A DNA stretch of 22,886 bases, taken from assembly GCA_000320545.1 (NCBI GenBank), contig ADNK01000680.1, positions 1 through 22,886 of the forward strand, read 5' to 3'. Positions 8,880-19,600 of this stretch are shown here, one piece after another. How positions within the stretch are numbered: position 1 is the stretch's first letter; each line of letters starts with the position of its first letter. The notes under the pieces are model-generated. The model did not search any database and was not told the origin of the DNA. It worked only from the letters and a program-made list of their open reading frames with translations. A program made the translations under genes and the position numbers. The DNA is from Bigelowiella natans CCMP2755 (Eukaryota; Cercozoa; Chlorarachniophyceae).

Positions 8880-9979
8880 GTATATAATATTATCCCTTGT
8901 GCGCTGCTGAGTATGCACACTGTGTGTGCCTATGGGCGTGTGTGTGTGTGTGTATTGCCTCTCTACCGCACACAATAGCGGGTAATGACTTTACCGTAAC
9001 CCACAAATCCTTGCCACGAGGATTCGCGACGGTTAACACTGCCCTACCTATTGCTTGTCTTGATCTTTCTCAATTGACTTCCATCGAAACCCCCCCCGCC
9101 CCCTCACCACGCACCCGTCCTCCATCCTACCCCGCTCATTACAGTTGATCACCGTGGACGACCTGATTCATGTCTGTGCAAAGATCGCTGGTGAGTGTCA
9201 TCTCCAATCTCTTTCATTTAAAGTCGGCTTGTACCTGCACAGTTTTCTGTTACTCTCTCCCTCTCTCTCTCCCTCCCTCCCACCCCCATCCTCATTTCCT
9301 CCCCCACTTCGTAGTAACTTGCCACGGTTTCGATGTCGTCGTTGTTCGCAGGTGTGCCGACCCCTCGCATCGTCCACTACGACCCTAAGAAGGTATTTTC
9401 TTTCTTGACGAGCCAGTTTTGTGGAGTGCAATCTCTCCCCCTCCCGCCCCCTCACCATGAGAACAATGATGTCGATGCAGGTGAAATTGGAGAAGAAGGC
9501 TTTCCCGTTCCGTGATAGCAACTTCTTTGTCGCTCCTGACCGGGTTGTCATCGAACATAGACGCACATGAAGCATGGATGAATGGACAACAACCTGACAA
9601 AGTGCACAGATGAATGTGTATACACATGTTTTTGTGCACATTTTGAAATGTGCACCTGCACATGTTGCGATTAACTGGCCCTAATTTGAATCCTCCTCTT
9701 CCCCCCTCGAACGGCCATTCTTCTGTGCACGCCATCAGGCGAAGGCTGAACTGGGATGGAGCTGCCAGCACGACCTAGAGAAGGAACTGAAAGCTTACTT
9801 CGAAGGCTACAGGGTCCTCACCGCACTGCTCTCTTTCTCATCACTTGACCGTGACACAATGTCATGACCGCGTTCAATCCTGACTTTCATCTCGTCAACA
9901 GGCGCTCGGAAAGACGGAGAAGGACATGAGTTTCCCCATCGACGATACCATTCTGGGACAAGTTCCGCAGCATGTTTAG
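5961..9979 (+). CDS. CSP41-like NAD-dependent epimerase/dehydratase-family protein (18 exons, 359 residues)
   Basis: Family members are SDR-fold proteins that bind and cleave chloroplast RNA and stabilise plastid transcripts. Exons: 5961-6038, 6200-6221, 6504-6535, 6632-6675, 6870-6902, 7000-7045, 7233-7251, 7456-7508, 7721-7774, 7864-7928, 8222-8270, 8426-8481, 8581-8806, 9145-9190, 9352-9392, 9481-9543, 9739-9813, 9902-9979. They total 1080 bases and every phase agrees. Residues 1-26 are a hydrophobic signal or anchor (IASILLNAVLLLIVAM). VLILQNKGGGHGEIG (45-59) is the modified nucleotide-binding loop typical of CSP41a. YAYVSSAGMYKPG (143-154) corresponds to the SDR active-site strand, and FRPQYIYGPL and VFNCATDQ are family blocks. 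The C-terminus reads RIVHYDPKK, AELGW, DDTILGQ. Least certain is exon 2 (donor 6221). Translation could instead start at ATG 6485, losing the presequence. A plastid location is inferred. Confidence 0.9.
6082..6097. repeat. Poly-G run (16 G)
   Basis: A run of sixteen G lies in the first intron of the CSP41-like gene, just ahead of the palindrome at 6112-6136. Confidence 0.9.
6112..6136. promoter_or_regulatory. Perfect 25-base palindrome with ACGT cores in CSP41-like intron 1
   Basis: The left arm TGTCTACGTGGA and the right arm TCCACGTAGACA are exact reverse complements around a single A. Each arm carries a TACGTGG/CCACGTA core, the ACGT type bound by bZIP factors. Position in intron 1, about 150 bases after the start codon, suits an intronic enhancer. 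It could also fold as an RNA hairpin. Function is inference. Confidence 0.5.
6729..6812. repeat. (CA)n-(CG)n-(GA)n compound microsatellite
   Basis: Three dinucleotide blocks follow one another in the CSP41-like intron between exons 6632-6675 and 6870-6902. Confidence 0.95.
7345..7375. repeat. (TA)n microsatellite
   Basis: About 31 bases of (TA)n in the CSP41-like intron between exons 7233-7251 and 7456-7508. Confidence 0.95.
7418..7453 (+). repeat. (TCC)n repeat acting as polypyrimidine tract
   Basis: Twelve TCC units run directly into the AG acceptor at 7454-7455 of the exon starting at 7456. The microsatellite is therefore the whole pyrimidine tract of this splice site. Confidence 0.85.
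8073..8103. repeat. (TA)n microsatellite
   Basis: (TA)n in the CSP41-like intron between exons 7864-7928 and 8222-8270. Confidence 0.95.
8551..8566 (+). repeat. Poly-C run (16 C) before a splice acceptor
   Basis: Sixteen C lie 14 bases before the AG acceptor at 8579-8580 of the largest CSP41-like exon. A similar run of thirteen C (7200-7212) precedes the acceptor of the 19-base exon at 7233. Both make C-rich rather than T-rich pyrimidine tracts. Confidence 0.9.
8820..8875. repeat. (TA)n microsatellite with TTTA interruptions
   Basis: This begins about 12 bases after the donor at 8807 of the CSP41-like gene. It creates a spurious Ile/Tyr extension if the donor is read through. Confidence 0.95.
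9634..9655. repeat. 10-base inverted repeat in a CSP41-like intron
   Basis: The arms GTGCACATTT and AAATGTGCAC are perfectly complementary around TG, in the intron between exons 9481-9543 and 9739-9813. A second small palindrome, TGTGTATACACA, lies just upstream near 9616. It could be an RNA hairpin or protein site; no function is assigned. Confidence 0.5.
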
Positions 9980-11660
9980 CTACTCAGGGCAAGGTTCAGG
10001 CGATCGCCTGCCCGATTCATCTTTGGATGATGTTTGCATTTGACGATGCACGAAAATGCCATCGTGAGTTGCAGACGTCACTTGAGAACGAATTGAGGCT
10101 CACGTTGTGCAACATGCAGTCCAAAAGTTGCAGTTTTCCATCCTTGATTTGGCCGCGATTCATCACGACAATCTTGTCTATGACTGAGAGTGCCACACAA
10201 CACTTGATGTGACAGACACAGTGCATGACGCTGAGCATGCCACGCACGTGTCGTATTGCATGTCCACCATGAGTGTAACGTCCCTCAAAACAAAGGAGAC
10301 TGTCTTGTGTGCTCCTGCTGCGCGCATCAATGTCGCTCCATTCGATCACTTCGATTCGAATTTGCATCATCAGCAGCGTGAACACCAGTTTGTTGTCACG
10401 TGTGTTCGTTCGACAGGTTTTTTCTGTGTGCTAATAGCTATCCCTAGATTTGCTGCATGTGCGCGTCATTGGATCAAGTTGCCGTGCGTATGTGCACAAC
10501 GCACGCATGCAGCGTGAGGTTTTTCTAAATCTGAGGGCTGGATCGAAAAACCGCACACAAAATGAAACATGTGCAAAGCCGCGCATGCGCAGAGCAGGCA
10601 ATGCGCGTGCGCACGCGCCCTGAAACTTGCTCGCAAGCGTTGTTTCTCATCACGTTCCGAAAGCTCATCACCTGCTTTGTCGTCCAAAAGTTTTCAACCG
10701 TCTCACTCATCATTGGTGTGGTGCACATCGATCGAGTTGTTGTTCATTCTGCGCGCTGCGCTGCTGCACCCAGCTAGCCAGCTAAATCTAGAGTGTCACC
10801 GGGTTTCTGCTGGTTGTGGAGTTCTAGCAGCTGGGCACACGTGTGCGATGTTGATGGTTGATGGTCGAAATGTGGCGAGCTTGCATTGATGGAACAATGA
10901 AAAGGTTTGCTTGACTGAGACATCGTTTGTGGCGTGTGTGTTGCATGGCATGGGCACGTCACCATCCACCATCACAGCTCCGTCAAACGTGCAACGAATC
11001 GCCAGAACATGCATTTGGAAGCTTTTGCGCGCGACCAAGCGCGTTGTGTGATGCAATGGACATTGGACTTGCTCGCATTTCTTTGAAATTTTTCGTGCAC
11101 ATCACACTTGGTCAAACACACGCGCAAAAGCATTCAAAATGTGGCAGAGAACAAACGCGCAGCGTGCATCCTCTGCACAACGGGTGTGAATTTTCACACT
11201 TTGCGCGCTCACTGAGGCCTCAAAAATGGACATTTGGGTCAATGTTTCGGTCATTTTTTGAGGTTTGGCCATCGGACAAGTTCTGATGACTTTTCTTTGA
11301 CCAACTGCAACTGCCTGCTGCTTCAAAGCGCTGCACTGTTCACAACCCCGTCGTTACCGGGTTTGACGGAGCTGTGATGCATGCCAAAATGCCTCTGTCG
11401 CGCAGCCCCCAGATGCTGCTCCGGATCCCGATGCACGTGCATGAACACAGTGTGTGCTCAGTGTGCAACAAGGATGATGCATGCTGCGCTTCCGACCGAG
11501 CCGCGCTGTGCGCACCCACTACTGCATGGCTGCCATGAAGCAAACAACAGAGAAGTGCATCAACACAGGCAATGATTACCTGGTCATGCAAAGATCATTT
11601 GCCACTTTTTCATAACCCCCTTAGGCACGGCCGATGAAATGCAGTGCAAATCCTACACAG
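9980..11660. other. Tail-to-tail spacer, no gene seen; probable long 3' UTRs
   Basis: This stretch lies between the stop codons of the CSP41-like and EFHC-like genes. It is rich in TGCATG (10222, 10257, 10454, 10942, 11379, 11439, 11479, 11523) and related words. It contains two hairpin-like repeats: GTGTGAA/TTCACAC at 11184-11199, and CCTCAAAAATG opposite CATTTTTTGAGG at 11218-11263. Open frames here lack family signal. Confidence 0.6.
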
Positions 11661-12241
11661 CTAAGCTCGCGGCGTTGATTCTTTTGGGCTCATCCTTGCT
11701 GCCTCCAACGCAGCGCCAAGGTCATCCAGGCTGAAAGTTCCGCTCTGAAGGTACTTCTCAGCCAAGAAGACTGAAGCCTCTTTTCCTACTTTGAAGCGCT
11801 CTCCTAACGACTTGGAGAGCTCCTCTACTTCCTTGGCCCGCTTCTCTTCTTTCTCGCTCCTTCGGTGCAGAGCGGCGGAGCTTTTCTTCGGTATCATGTG
11901 CTCGTGGTCGCTGTGCAGCTTCGTTTTTAGCTCCTCGCAACGCTCGATTGCTTCGCAGAGCTCGGTGACGGTGATCTCCCCGTCTCCGTCAACGTCGAAT
12001 ACCCGCCAGAGTCGATCGATAATTCTATCTTCCACGTTTATGCTGGTAAGTAGAGGTACGAAAGGTTGTGTTTGTTGAAGGGCAGTGATAAAACGTGAGG
12101 ACAAAGGAATGCATGGCCAAGATGCGCCATTCTGCTGCCACACCGCAAATTTCCATAACGTACACGCGGAGCTGTTGTATGACTGCTACTATAATTACGT
12201 TTTTACTATTGTAATTTCTCTGTCTTGAGGGTGCTTCTGAT

Positions 12242-12305
<64 letters not shown>

Positions 12306-12538
12306 CGTTTTAAATCTTACTGGAAGGTGCTAAGAAATTCTTCGAATTCCTTCTTGTCAATCTTGTTGTCGCCATTTTTGTCCATAAGCATCATCCACTG
12401 ATACATTTGGCCCACCTTTGAGTACAGAAGCTACAGGGAGCGCCCGGGGGAGAGAAACCATCCAGAACAAGGGAGAGGGGAGAGAGAGTGAATATCGGAG
12501 GTTGTGGACGGATACGAGGTCGTTTAGTGTATACTGTA

Positions 12539-12573
<35 letters not shown>

Positions 12574-12720
12574 GCATGTGCTGAAAAGGAGTGAGATGGA
12601 GCAAACCTCCCGAATCTTAGAGACGAGATTTACTACAGTCCGATTTTCCTCATATCTCGTCAAAGGTATCTCCCTCTCAGCTTTCAATCTGAAGCACAAA
12701 CACACACACACACACAGAGC

Positions 12721-12767
<47 letters not shown>

Positions 12768-14991
12768 ATTTCTCTATTGAACGAAGTGCTTCAATCTGAT
12801 AGTGCCTGCAACTCCCTTGACTACAAACGCTACACTCACGCACAAGCGCACGATTCTTTTTTTGGTTACGTCTCATTCTCCTTTGCTGCAACAGCAAGCA
12901 AGCCTACTGACCTGGCCTCTTCCTCCTTCCTTTCACGCTCGGCCTTTTCCTGGTCCACGTAGTACTGTTTGAGCTTTGTCTTGTACTGGGACGTGAATCT
13001 CTCCTCCTTCAGCACGCGAAAACGGTACCCATTGATCTCAACGATCTTGCCCTCGGCGATGTCCGTGACGTGGAAAAAGTTCCTCGTCTCCTTGTTGATA
13101 CAGCGCGTCCTGGAGAGAAACCGCCCTCCGGTAAACCCACTGTTCCTCTCCGCAAGCTCGTGGATTTCAATGCTGTCGTCCTCCGGGTAGAGCTTCAGGC
13201 AGAATCGACGCTCCTTGAAGTCGGGCACGCGCGTCACCAGCTCCGCCGTCCATCGAAACGTCACGCCGTTCATCTTCACGAACCTGTCGAAGTCCTTCTT
13301 CGATTGGCGCGGAACTAGGTTGAGGAAGGAGGAGAGCGAGTCTTCAGGAGTGCCGAAGCCCGTCCCTTCCGGGGGGAGCATAACGGGGCCCTCGGCCGTC
13401 TCCATCTCCGGCATCATGCTCGGCTGCTTGAATTTGTACTCAGCGAGGTAGAAGTCCTCCGTGAACTTGTCGCAGGCGCACAGCTTGAAACGCCGTCCGT
13501 ACACGTTGATAAGCGTTCCCACTTTGAAGTCCGCGTCAGTGTAGTAGTCCACACCGCCCGGTGGGCCGAAACGGCCGGTGTCCTTCGTCGCAGCGTACGT
13601 GTCCTTCGGGAGAAGGCATCGCTTGAGCAGAACTTTGAGTGGCTCTCGGCCGCTGTTGTTGTCATGGACCTCGCATACCTTCACCGTGCCGTCTGAGAGG
13701 AAGTAATACAGCACGAACACGCGCTTCTCGTCGTACAATGCCGTTTCCTCTCGGACCCATGTGCAGAAAAACCGCAGAACCTTTCGATCGAACTGCATAA
13801 ACCTGTAACAGTTTTAAAGCTCAGTTCACGGGAAGAGAGCGAATCGGACGTGTGCTGTTTCGAAATCTCTAGGCATTTCTTCCAGAATGAATCTTTTTTC
13901 GTCGACATATGCTACCCCCTATCCTAAGCAGCTCCTCCTCTATATCGCCCCCTCCCCCCCTAACCGCCGTCATAATTAGCAGCACAGTCGCTTCCAACAA
14001 CTTCACCTGTGCACGAAGCCCTGGGGCCTTCCAGCGTTGGGTTTACCGATAGCTCCATCAAGGTAGGAGCAAAGATCGTTTTTCCTCAGCCTATGATCCT
14101 TCTCCTTAATGGCGTCCCCTGTATTTGGGCCAAAGTAGGGCTGAAAGGGGCATTTGGGTTTCGTCGCCGGCTCGCCAAGCTCTAACTTATGCTCCTCGAA
14201 AAATTGTTTGGTGAAGCCGTCGCAGCCGGTGATGTGGAACGTTCGGCCGTAGATTTTGACGCTCGACCCCAACTTGAAATCGGGCACACCGAAATAATAT
14301 ATTTGCCCGTTTGCGCGTCTTCCCTTCGCTACCATATGTCTCTTGAGAAAGATACCTGAATGAATCATTTGAGTTATCTTACTTGCTAGGTGCCATGCAT
14401 TCGTGAAAGACTCTCTTCTTAGTATTGATTGATTAATATCTGCGTGAGAACCTTGTGGAATTGCACAGTTTTCCACAAAAGGCTCCCTGATTTGCATTGT
14501 CCCATCCTCAAGGAAGTAGTAGATTTTACAGTGCCGTATCACTTTCTGCTCATCGATTGTGTCTTCAAAGTAGCAATCAAACCGAAGAACCTTCTTCGCG
14601 TAAGCAATCCAAGCAGGATGATCCATATCATCATTTTTGCTTCCAAATTTAGCCTCGATGAGATTGAACTTAGGTAACACAAAACATGAATCTTAGTTCT
14701 CTCTTCCCTCCACATATTATATGAGTACAGTAATATTTGGAGTGTTCTGGTGTTATTACTTCCACAAAAACAAATTGATGAAACCACCTTTTTATTCTTG
14801 TTGAAGTTATCCTTAGAAACTGGCTGCTGATGGTTCACCTCGTTCACAGTTTTCCATTTTGGTGCAAGTGCTGTTCGTTGAGAAGGATTTGCGATTCGCC
14901 GTGTCCCCTGAACAATCCGGAGGCGCTGGGGCCTAAGGTACGACTCCTTTTTTGGTGGGGAGAGAGAATATCCCCAAGCAAAAGCTTTCAT
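11661..14991 (-). CDS. EFHC1/EFHC2/Rib72-like ciliary microtubule protein (7 exons, 744 residues)
   Basis: Family members sit inside axonemal doublet microtubules and stabilise motile cilia. Minus exons 14991-14788, 14668-14452, 14355-14007, 13802-12912, 12688-12607, 12430-12321 and 12042-11661 total 2235 bases, all in phase, ending at TAG. The N-terminus has YSLSPPKKESYL. DM10 domain 1 (about 93-200) shows KKVLRFDCYF, the block NCAIPQG joined to IFLKRH, and VKIYGRTFHITGCDGFT. DM10 domain 2 (about 262-377) shows RKVLRFFCTW, NVYGRRFKL and CDKFTEDFY. GFGTPEDSL links to DM10 domain 3 (about 433-530) with NSGFTGGRFLSRT and EINGYRFRVL. Two complete EF-hand loops follow: DKNGDNKIDKKE (598-609) and DVDGDGEITVTE (634-645), both with acidic residues at the calcium positions. 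A charged helical tail ends the protein. Length and order match EFHC2 (about 750 residues). The start Met is the first in exon 1. Confidence 0.92.
12244..12305. repeat. (CT)n-(TG)n microsatellite
   Basis: A compound dinucleotide repeat just downstream (minus strand) of the donor at 12320, in the last EFHC-like intron. Confidence 0.95.
12539..12568. repeat. (TG)n microsatellite
   Basis: (TG)n in the EFHC-like intron between exons 12688-12607 and 12430-12321. Confidence 0.95.
12700..12764. repeat. (CA)n-(GA)n microsatellite
   Basis: On the minus strand this is a (TC)n-(TG)n tract just upstream of the acceptor at 12689, so it supplies the pyrimidine tract of the 12688-12607 exon. Confidence 0.95.
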
Positions 14992-16601
14992 CCCCGTAGC
15001 TCAGCTCCCTTTAAAACAACCAGCTTTGTTTAAAGCGGAAGCGGTTTGTTTCACTGCAGGGGGGCCGTTAGTTTCGGGCACAATTTTCAAGATCAAAACC
15101 TGCGACAGAGATTTTCTTTAGTCGCTTCCCTAAGATGTCATCAGAATTCCAGTCGTTTGTGCTTCATTCTTCCTTCGAGCCCGAGGGAAAGAATTGACGT
15201 TTAACTGTTAACCCCCTTCATTCTTGGCTAGATTTAATTTGGAGGCAAGCTGTTTGCACAACTTCCAACTGACAGAATCTTCGCAATGAAGGCAAATGTC
15301 CACTCAGAATGGTCTACGCATGGTCAAAGCTATTGTCGCATGCACCAAACTGGAAATTTTTGAGTTTTGTACATGCGATAAATAGAGTTTCAAAATTATT
15401 ACTCGGCCGAGAAAATATATTCAGGCCGGCGAAATCTAAAGTCTATTTTTAGTAAAAACTGGAATTTTCCTGCTGGCGTTCCCATTGTGGCTCCCTGTAT
15501 GCTGGAGGACGACAAAGAATCGGGACACGGAGCTCAAGGAAGAGAGGCATTTGTGAACCCTCTCAGAAGAACTGTTTGTTAATAAATAGGATACAACACG
15601 AGTATTTTGTTATACGACTGAATATTTATTATTTTGTATTAAAAAATATAACCTTTTCTTCTGAATAAATTGTAGAGAAGAAAGATACAGAATCTCAAAA
15701 AGTACCGATGATGAGTTTAAGTAATCCTCGGGAATTTATCTGGGCCCATCACTTCTAAATGATGTCGCAGATATGGAATGGCGATCAACTTTTGTACTTC
15801 GTACTTTAATTCCCTCCGTAGCTGTGAGTATGTTCTATGACGTATCCTTAAATTAACCTATAATCTCATAAATGTCATCTTAATCCTCAGGAATCCCTGA
15901 CAATCAAAAACAGGAATTAAAACTTATATTTCAGAGCCCAGATGACTAGTGTGAAGAAATATATTCTGTATTTTATAAAAGACATATAATAATACCAAAA
16001 AATACGATAAATAAACGGCATCAACCTTTACAAGTCTTTAGTTAGGTCTGAGTCGCCACAGAAGTTGCCTGGCACGTTCAGGCCAGCCACATTCCAAGAG
16101 GTCCTTACGTGGCTCCCGCACCTGCTGCTGAACAGTTTTTCATTTTCTTTTTTGGATGAATAAAAGTTATTCGGAAGTCTGGGAAGGGGAGGCAGGGGCT
16201 GGCAAGGGGTTGGGATCTCGCACAAAACAAAATGCAGTGTACGAATGAGTATCGGAATTTTTAGTTCGATCCACCACAGCTCCTCTCACCTGTCCATGGT
16301 AAATTTCAGGAAACTTAAAACAAAAGAGGTGAAAAGGGGGATTAGAAACACAACATAGATGAGTAATCGCTCGAAAATACGACAATGGAAACCGGTTCGG
16401 GAAGATGAAAGTGGACGCAAGGCATGCAAAGGAGTCAAAGGAGGTGCATTCACTTTAGACTACCACTTCACATATACGTGCTGATGTGGACCTATCCGAG
16501 ACACACACGCATGCTCCGAACTTATAAATTTTGTAAAATCAGGGCAAGCTAAGAATCAAAAGCGGCGGAAACCGCGTTTCAGGGTCAAAAAGAAGAAAGA
16601 G
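14992..16601. promoter_or_regulatory. Head-to-head spacer between the EFHC-like and helicase genes
   Basis: About 1.6 kb separates the two start codons and should hold both promoters and 5' UTRs. The part from about 15590 to 16030 is clearly AT-rich. I see no convincing exon, although a frame in phase with the helicase start stays open from 16485. A possible acceptor (gtttcag) at 16580 leaves room for an additional upstream exon. Confidence 0.5.
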
Positions 16602-19600
16602 ATGAGGGCCACGGCGGTTGAAGAGGTGAAAGAGAAGGAGGCGAAAGAGCAGCTTTCAAGACCATCAACTTCTTATCAGTCAGAGAAAGAGGCTGTAACT
16701 ACTGGTGATTTCTTTTGTCGAAAAACAGCAAGAGCATCTATTTAATGCATTCCATATTATCAGAACCAGTGAGAAGCACGGACGCTTACATAGACGAGGG
16801 ACCCTTACCACCAGGTTGTTTAACCCATTCGTCGCTGCCGAAGAGGGACGGGAGGGAGAGGGGATGAGAGGGTGGGGGTAATAGATGGGAGAGAAGATAT
16901 TAAATTGGAATAGAAGGCGGTGCCGATCCAAAAATACGCCTTGCTGATCTTATTACCACCCCCCCTCCCGCCCCCCCTCCACCACAGGATGGAGTGAGTA
17001 CAAGAACGACGACGGTATCCCGTACTACCATCATCCGGAGCACGGAAGCGTATGGGAAAGACCAAAAGGAGACGGTGCTGGGGAGGACGACGAAATCGCA
17101 GAAGGCAGACGACTGAAGTCGGAGAGTGAAAGGGCAGAGGACCTGGAAGAAAAACTCATACAGAGCGGCGATCCCTTCGACAGGGAGGACGACGACGACA
17201 ACGACGACCGAGAGAACCTCCCGGAGGGGTGGACAAAGCATGTGACAAAATCAGGGAAAGCATACTATGACTACGATGACGGTGAGATGACAATACGTTC
17301 GTGGTCACGCCCAACGAAGGCACCGACGAAGGAGACACGAAGAGAAGTGGAGAGCGCGGGCGATGCAGCCCCAGCTAATAGTAGCAGCAGTAGGCAGCTC
17401 GGAACAACTTCAAACCACAACCAAAACCACCAAGAGTCATCGGGTCGCAGAGATAAGACAAGGAATGCGGGAGGTCGTGACAGCAGTAGAGACGCGGTTC
17501 CCGTACTGGATGCGCGACGAGGAGGGGCCCAACCTTACCGCCCCCCCGGCAGGCGAAACGAACGTGGCAGCGGATCGCGAGATTCTGGCAGGACTCGTGG
17601 TGGGTCCCCTCCCGCTCGCATAGCGCGGGGGCCAACCCAGCAAGAGGAGTCTTCAAAGCCGAAGAAGAAGAGATTCGAGAGGCCGGATTTCAAGCAGATA
17701 GATCAGCGGCGAGGGGCCAGTAGCAGCAGCAGCAGTAGAACCCCCTCTGGCAGCCCCGTCGACCCGGAGAAGCGTATCCCAGGCCTCCGTATCAACAGCT
17801 TCCTTCCTGAGATCGTGGATCTGGTGAGCAAGAACCCGATCGTGGGTATTGTTGCTCCCACGGGGACGGGGAAGACCGCGGGAGTGCCGCCGACCCTCGC
17901 GCTCGGGTTTAAGACGACGATATGGGTCACCGTCCCCACGCGCTCCGCCACCAAGATATGGGAGTGGGTAAGCGGCCACTACAGGGAGCTCAGGTTCGGA
18001 ATGGCGGCCAACTCCGTCCGCACGTACACCCGCGAGACGGACGTGGTGTACATGACCACGGGGCACATGTACCTCAAGCTCCTGAGCATCATGCGGCGGC
18101 TTAGGTATAAGGCCAAGCAGATGCGGAAGGAAGGGAAAGACCCTGCTGCAGACCTGGAGAAACCAGCGACGCTCCCCGGGATTCTGATGGTGGACGAGAC
18201 TCATCACCCGAGCACGGAGAACTACGCCCTGCTGAAGCTGCTCAAGTACATGAGGGAGGAGTTCCCCCAGACGGTGCCGAAGCTCGTCGTGTCGTCGGCG
18301 ACGTTTGGCGTGGAGGCCTTCGTGAAGGACTTCCCGATCGCGAAGATGATAACGATCCCCGTCGAATCGTACGATGTGGCCATCCGCTACCTCCCCTCGC
18401 CCGTGACCCAGAAGAAGGAGATCCTGGGCCGCGCGGCCGACGCGGCGCACGAGATCGCGTCGTCCATCGTGCGCAAGAGGGACTCAGGGGTGATAATCGT
18501 CTTTTGCTCCGGAAAGGCTGAGGTGGAGCAGGTGTGCGAGTTCGCCGAGAGCAGGGCCAGGCGTGGGGTCTCGGTGATGCCCCTGTACTCCAGCCTCCCC
18601 GCCGCGGAGATCGACGAGGCGCTGACCGAGGTGAAGGACGGCGGGGTGAGGATCGTCGTGGCGACCAACCTCGCGGAGTCATCGATCACCATCCCCAACA
18701 CCAAGGCCGTCGTCTCCACCATGTACCACAAGGAGGTGCAGCTGGGCCTGAACGAGCGCCAGCTGCTCAAGGAGGTGACGATCTCGCAGGCCTCCGCCGA
18801 CCAGCAGAAGGGCCGCACGGGGCGCACGTGCCCGGGGATATGCTACCGCATGTGCACGGAGCGGGAGTTCAAGGCGCTCGACAAGTTTGACTCCTCCGAG
18901 ATCCACCGCTCCGACCTCTACCGCGTGGTGCTGGACTTCGTCTCCGCCTGCTTCTCCCCCCACGAGATCTCGCGCATCCTCGAGCTGCCGATGGAGCGCG
19001 TGCACACGGGCGTGAGCCGTCTGGTGGCGCTCGGCATGCTCGAGAAAAGCGAGGGCAGGGCGGCGCTGCTCAACGCTGACGCCAAGCAGCAGAAGGGCAC
19101 CAGCGAGTACGACCTGCTCACGTTCAAGGTGACGGAGATGGGGGAGTTCGTCTCCGCGTTCCCGGTCATCCCGGAGATGGGGTGCGTGCTGTACTTCGCC
19201 CCGAACGACCCCGGGCTCCTCCGCCTCCTGCTCATCTGCGTGGCCTATGCCGAGACCGCCAACGGCGGCAGCTTCTTCTGGTTTCCGCGGCGCGAGTTTG
19301 ACGAGTCCCCCAAGGCGTACGAGCTCCGGAAGCGCGACATCAAGCGCGACTTCCACGAGCAGTTCCGCGGCGCCAGCGACCTGGGCTGCTACGTGCGGAT
19401 CCACGAGTACTGCGAGCTGGATGTGGCGGAGGCCGTCTACAGGGGCACCAGCTACGTGACCAAGAGGCAGGCCTACATCGAATGGTCCAACCGCAACTAC
19501 ATGAACAACAAGACGCTGCAGGCCGCGCGCGCGCTCCTGCGCAACATGGAGCGCACGTGCCAGGACATGGGCATGGAGGTCGCCAGCCAGCTGCCGGAGA

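Noticed and set aside
14539-14787. Continuation of the EFHC-like first exon past 14788
   Set aside because: A donor at 14787 joins in phase to the exon starting at 14668, which carries the DM10 domain; the read-through frame loses it.
17653-18450. 265-codon antisense open frame in the helicase
   Set aside because: It has the same composition artefact and no recognisable motif.
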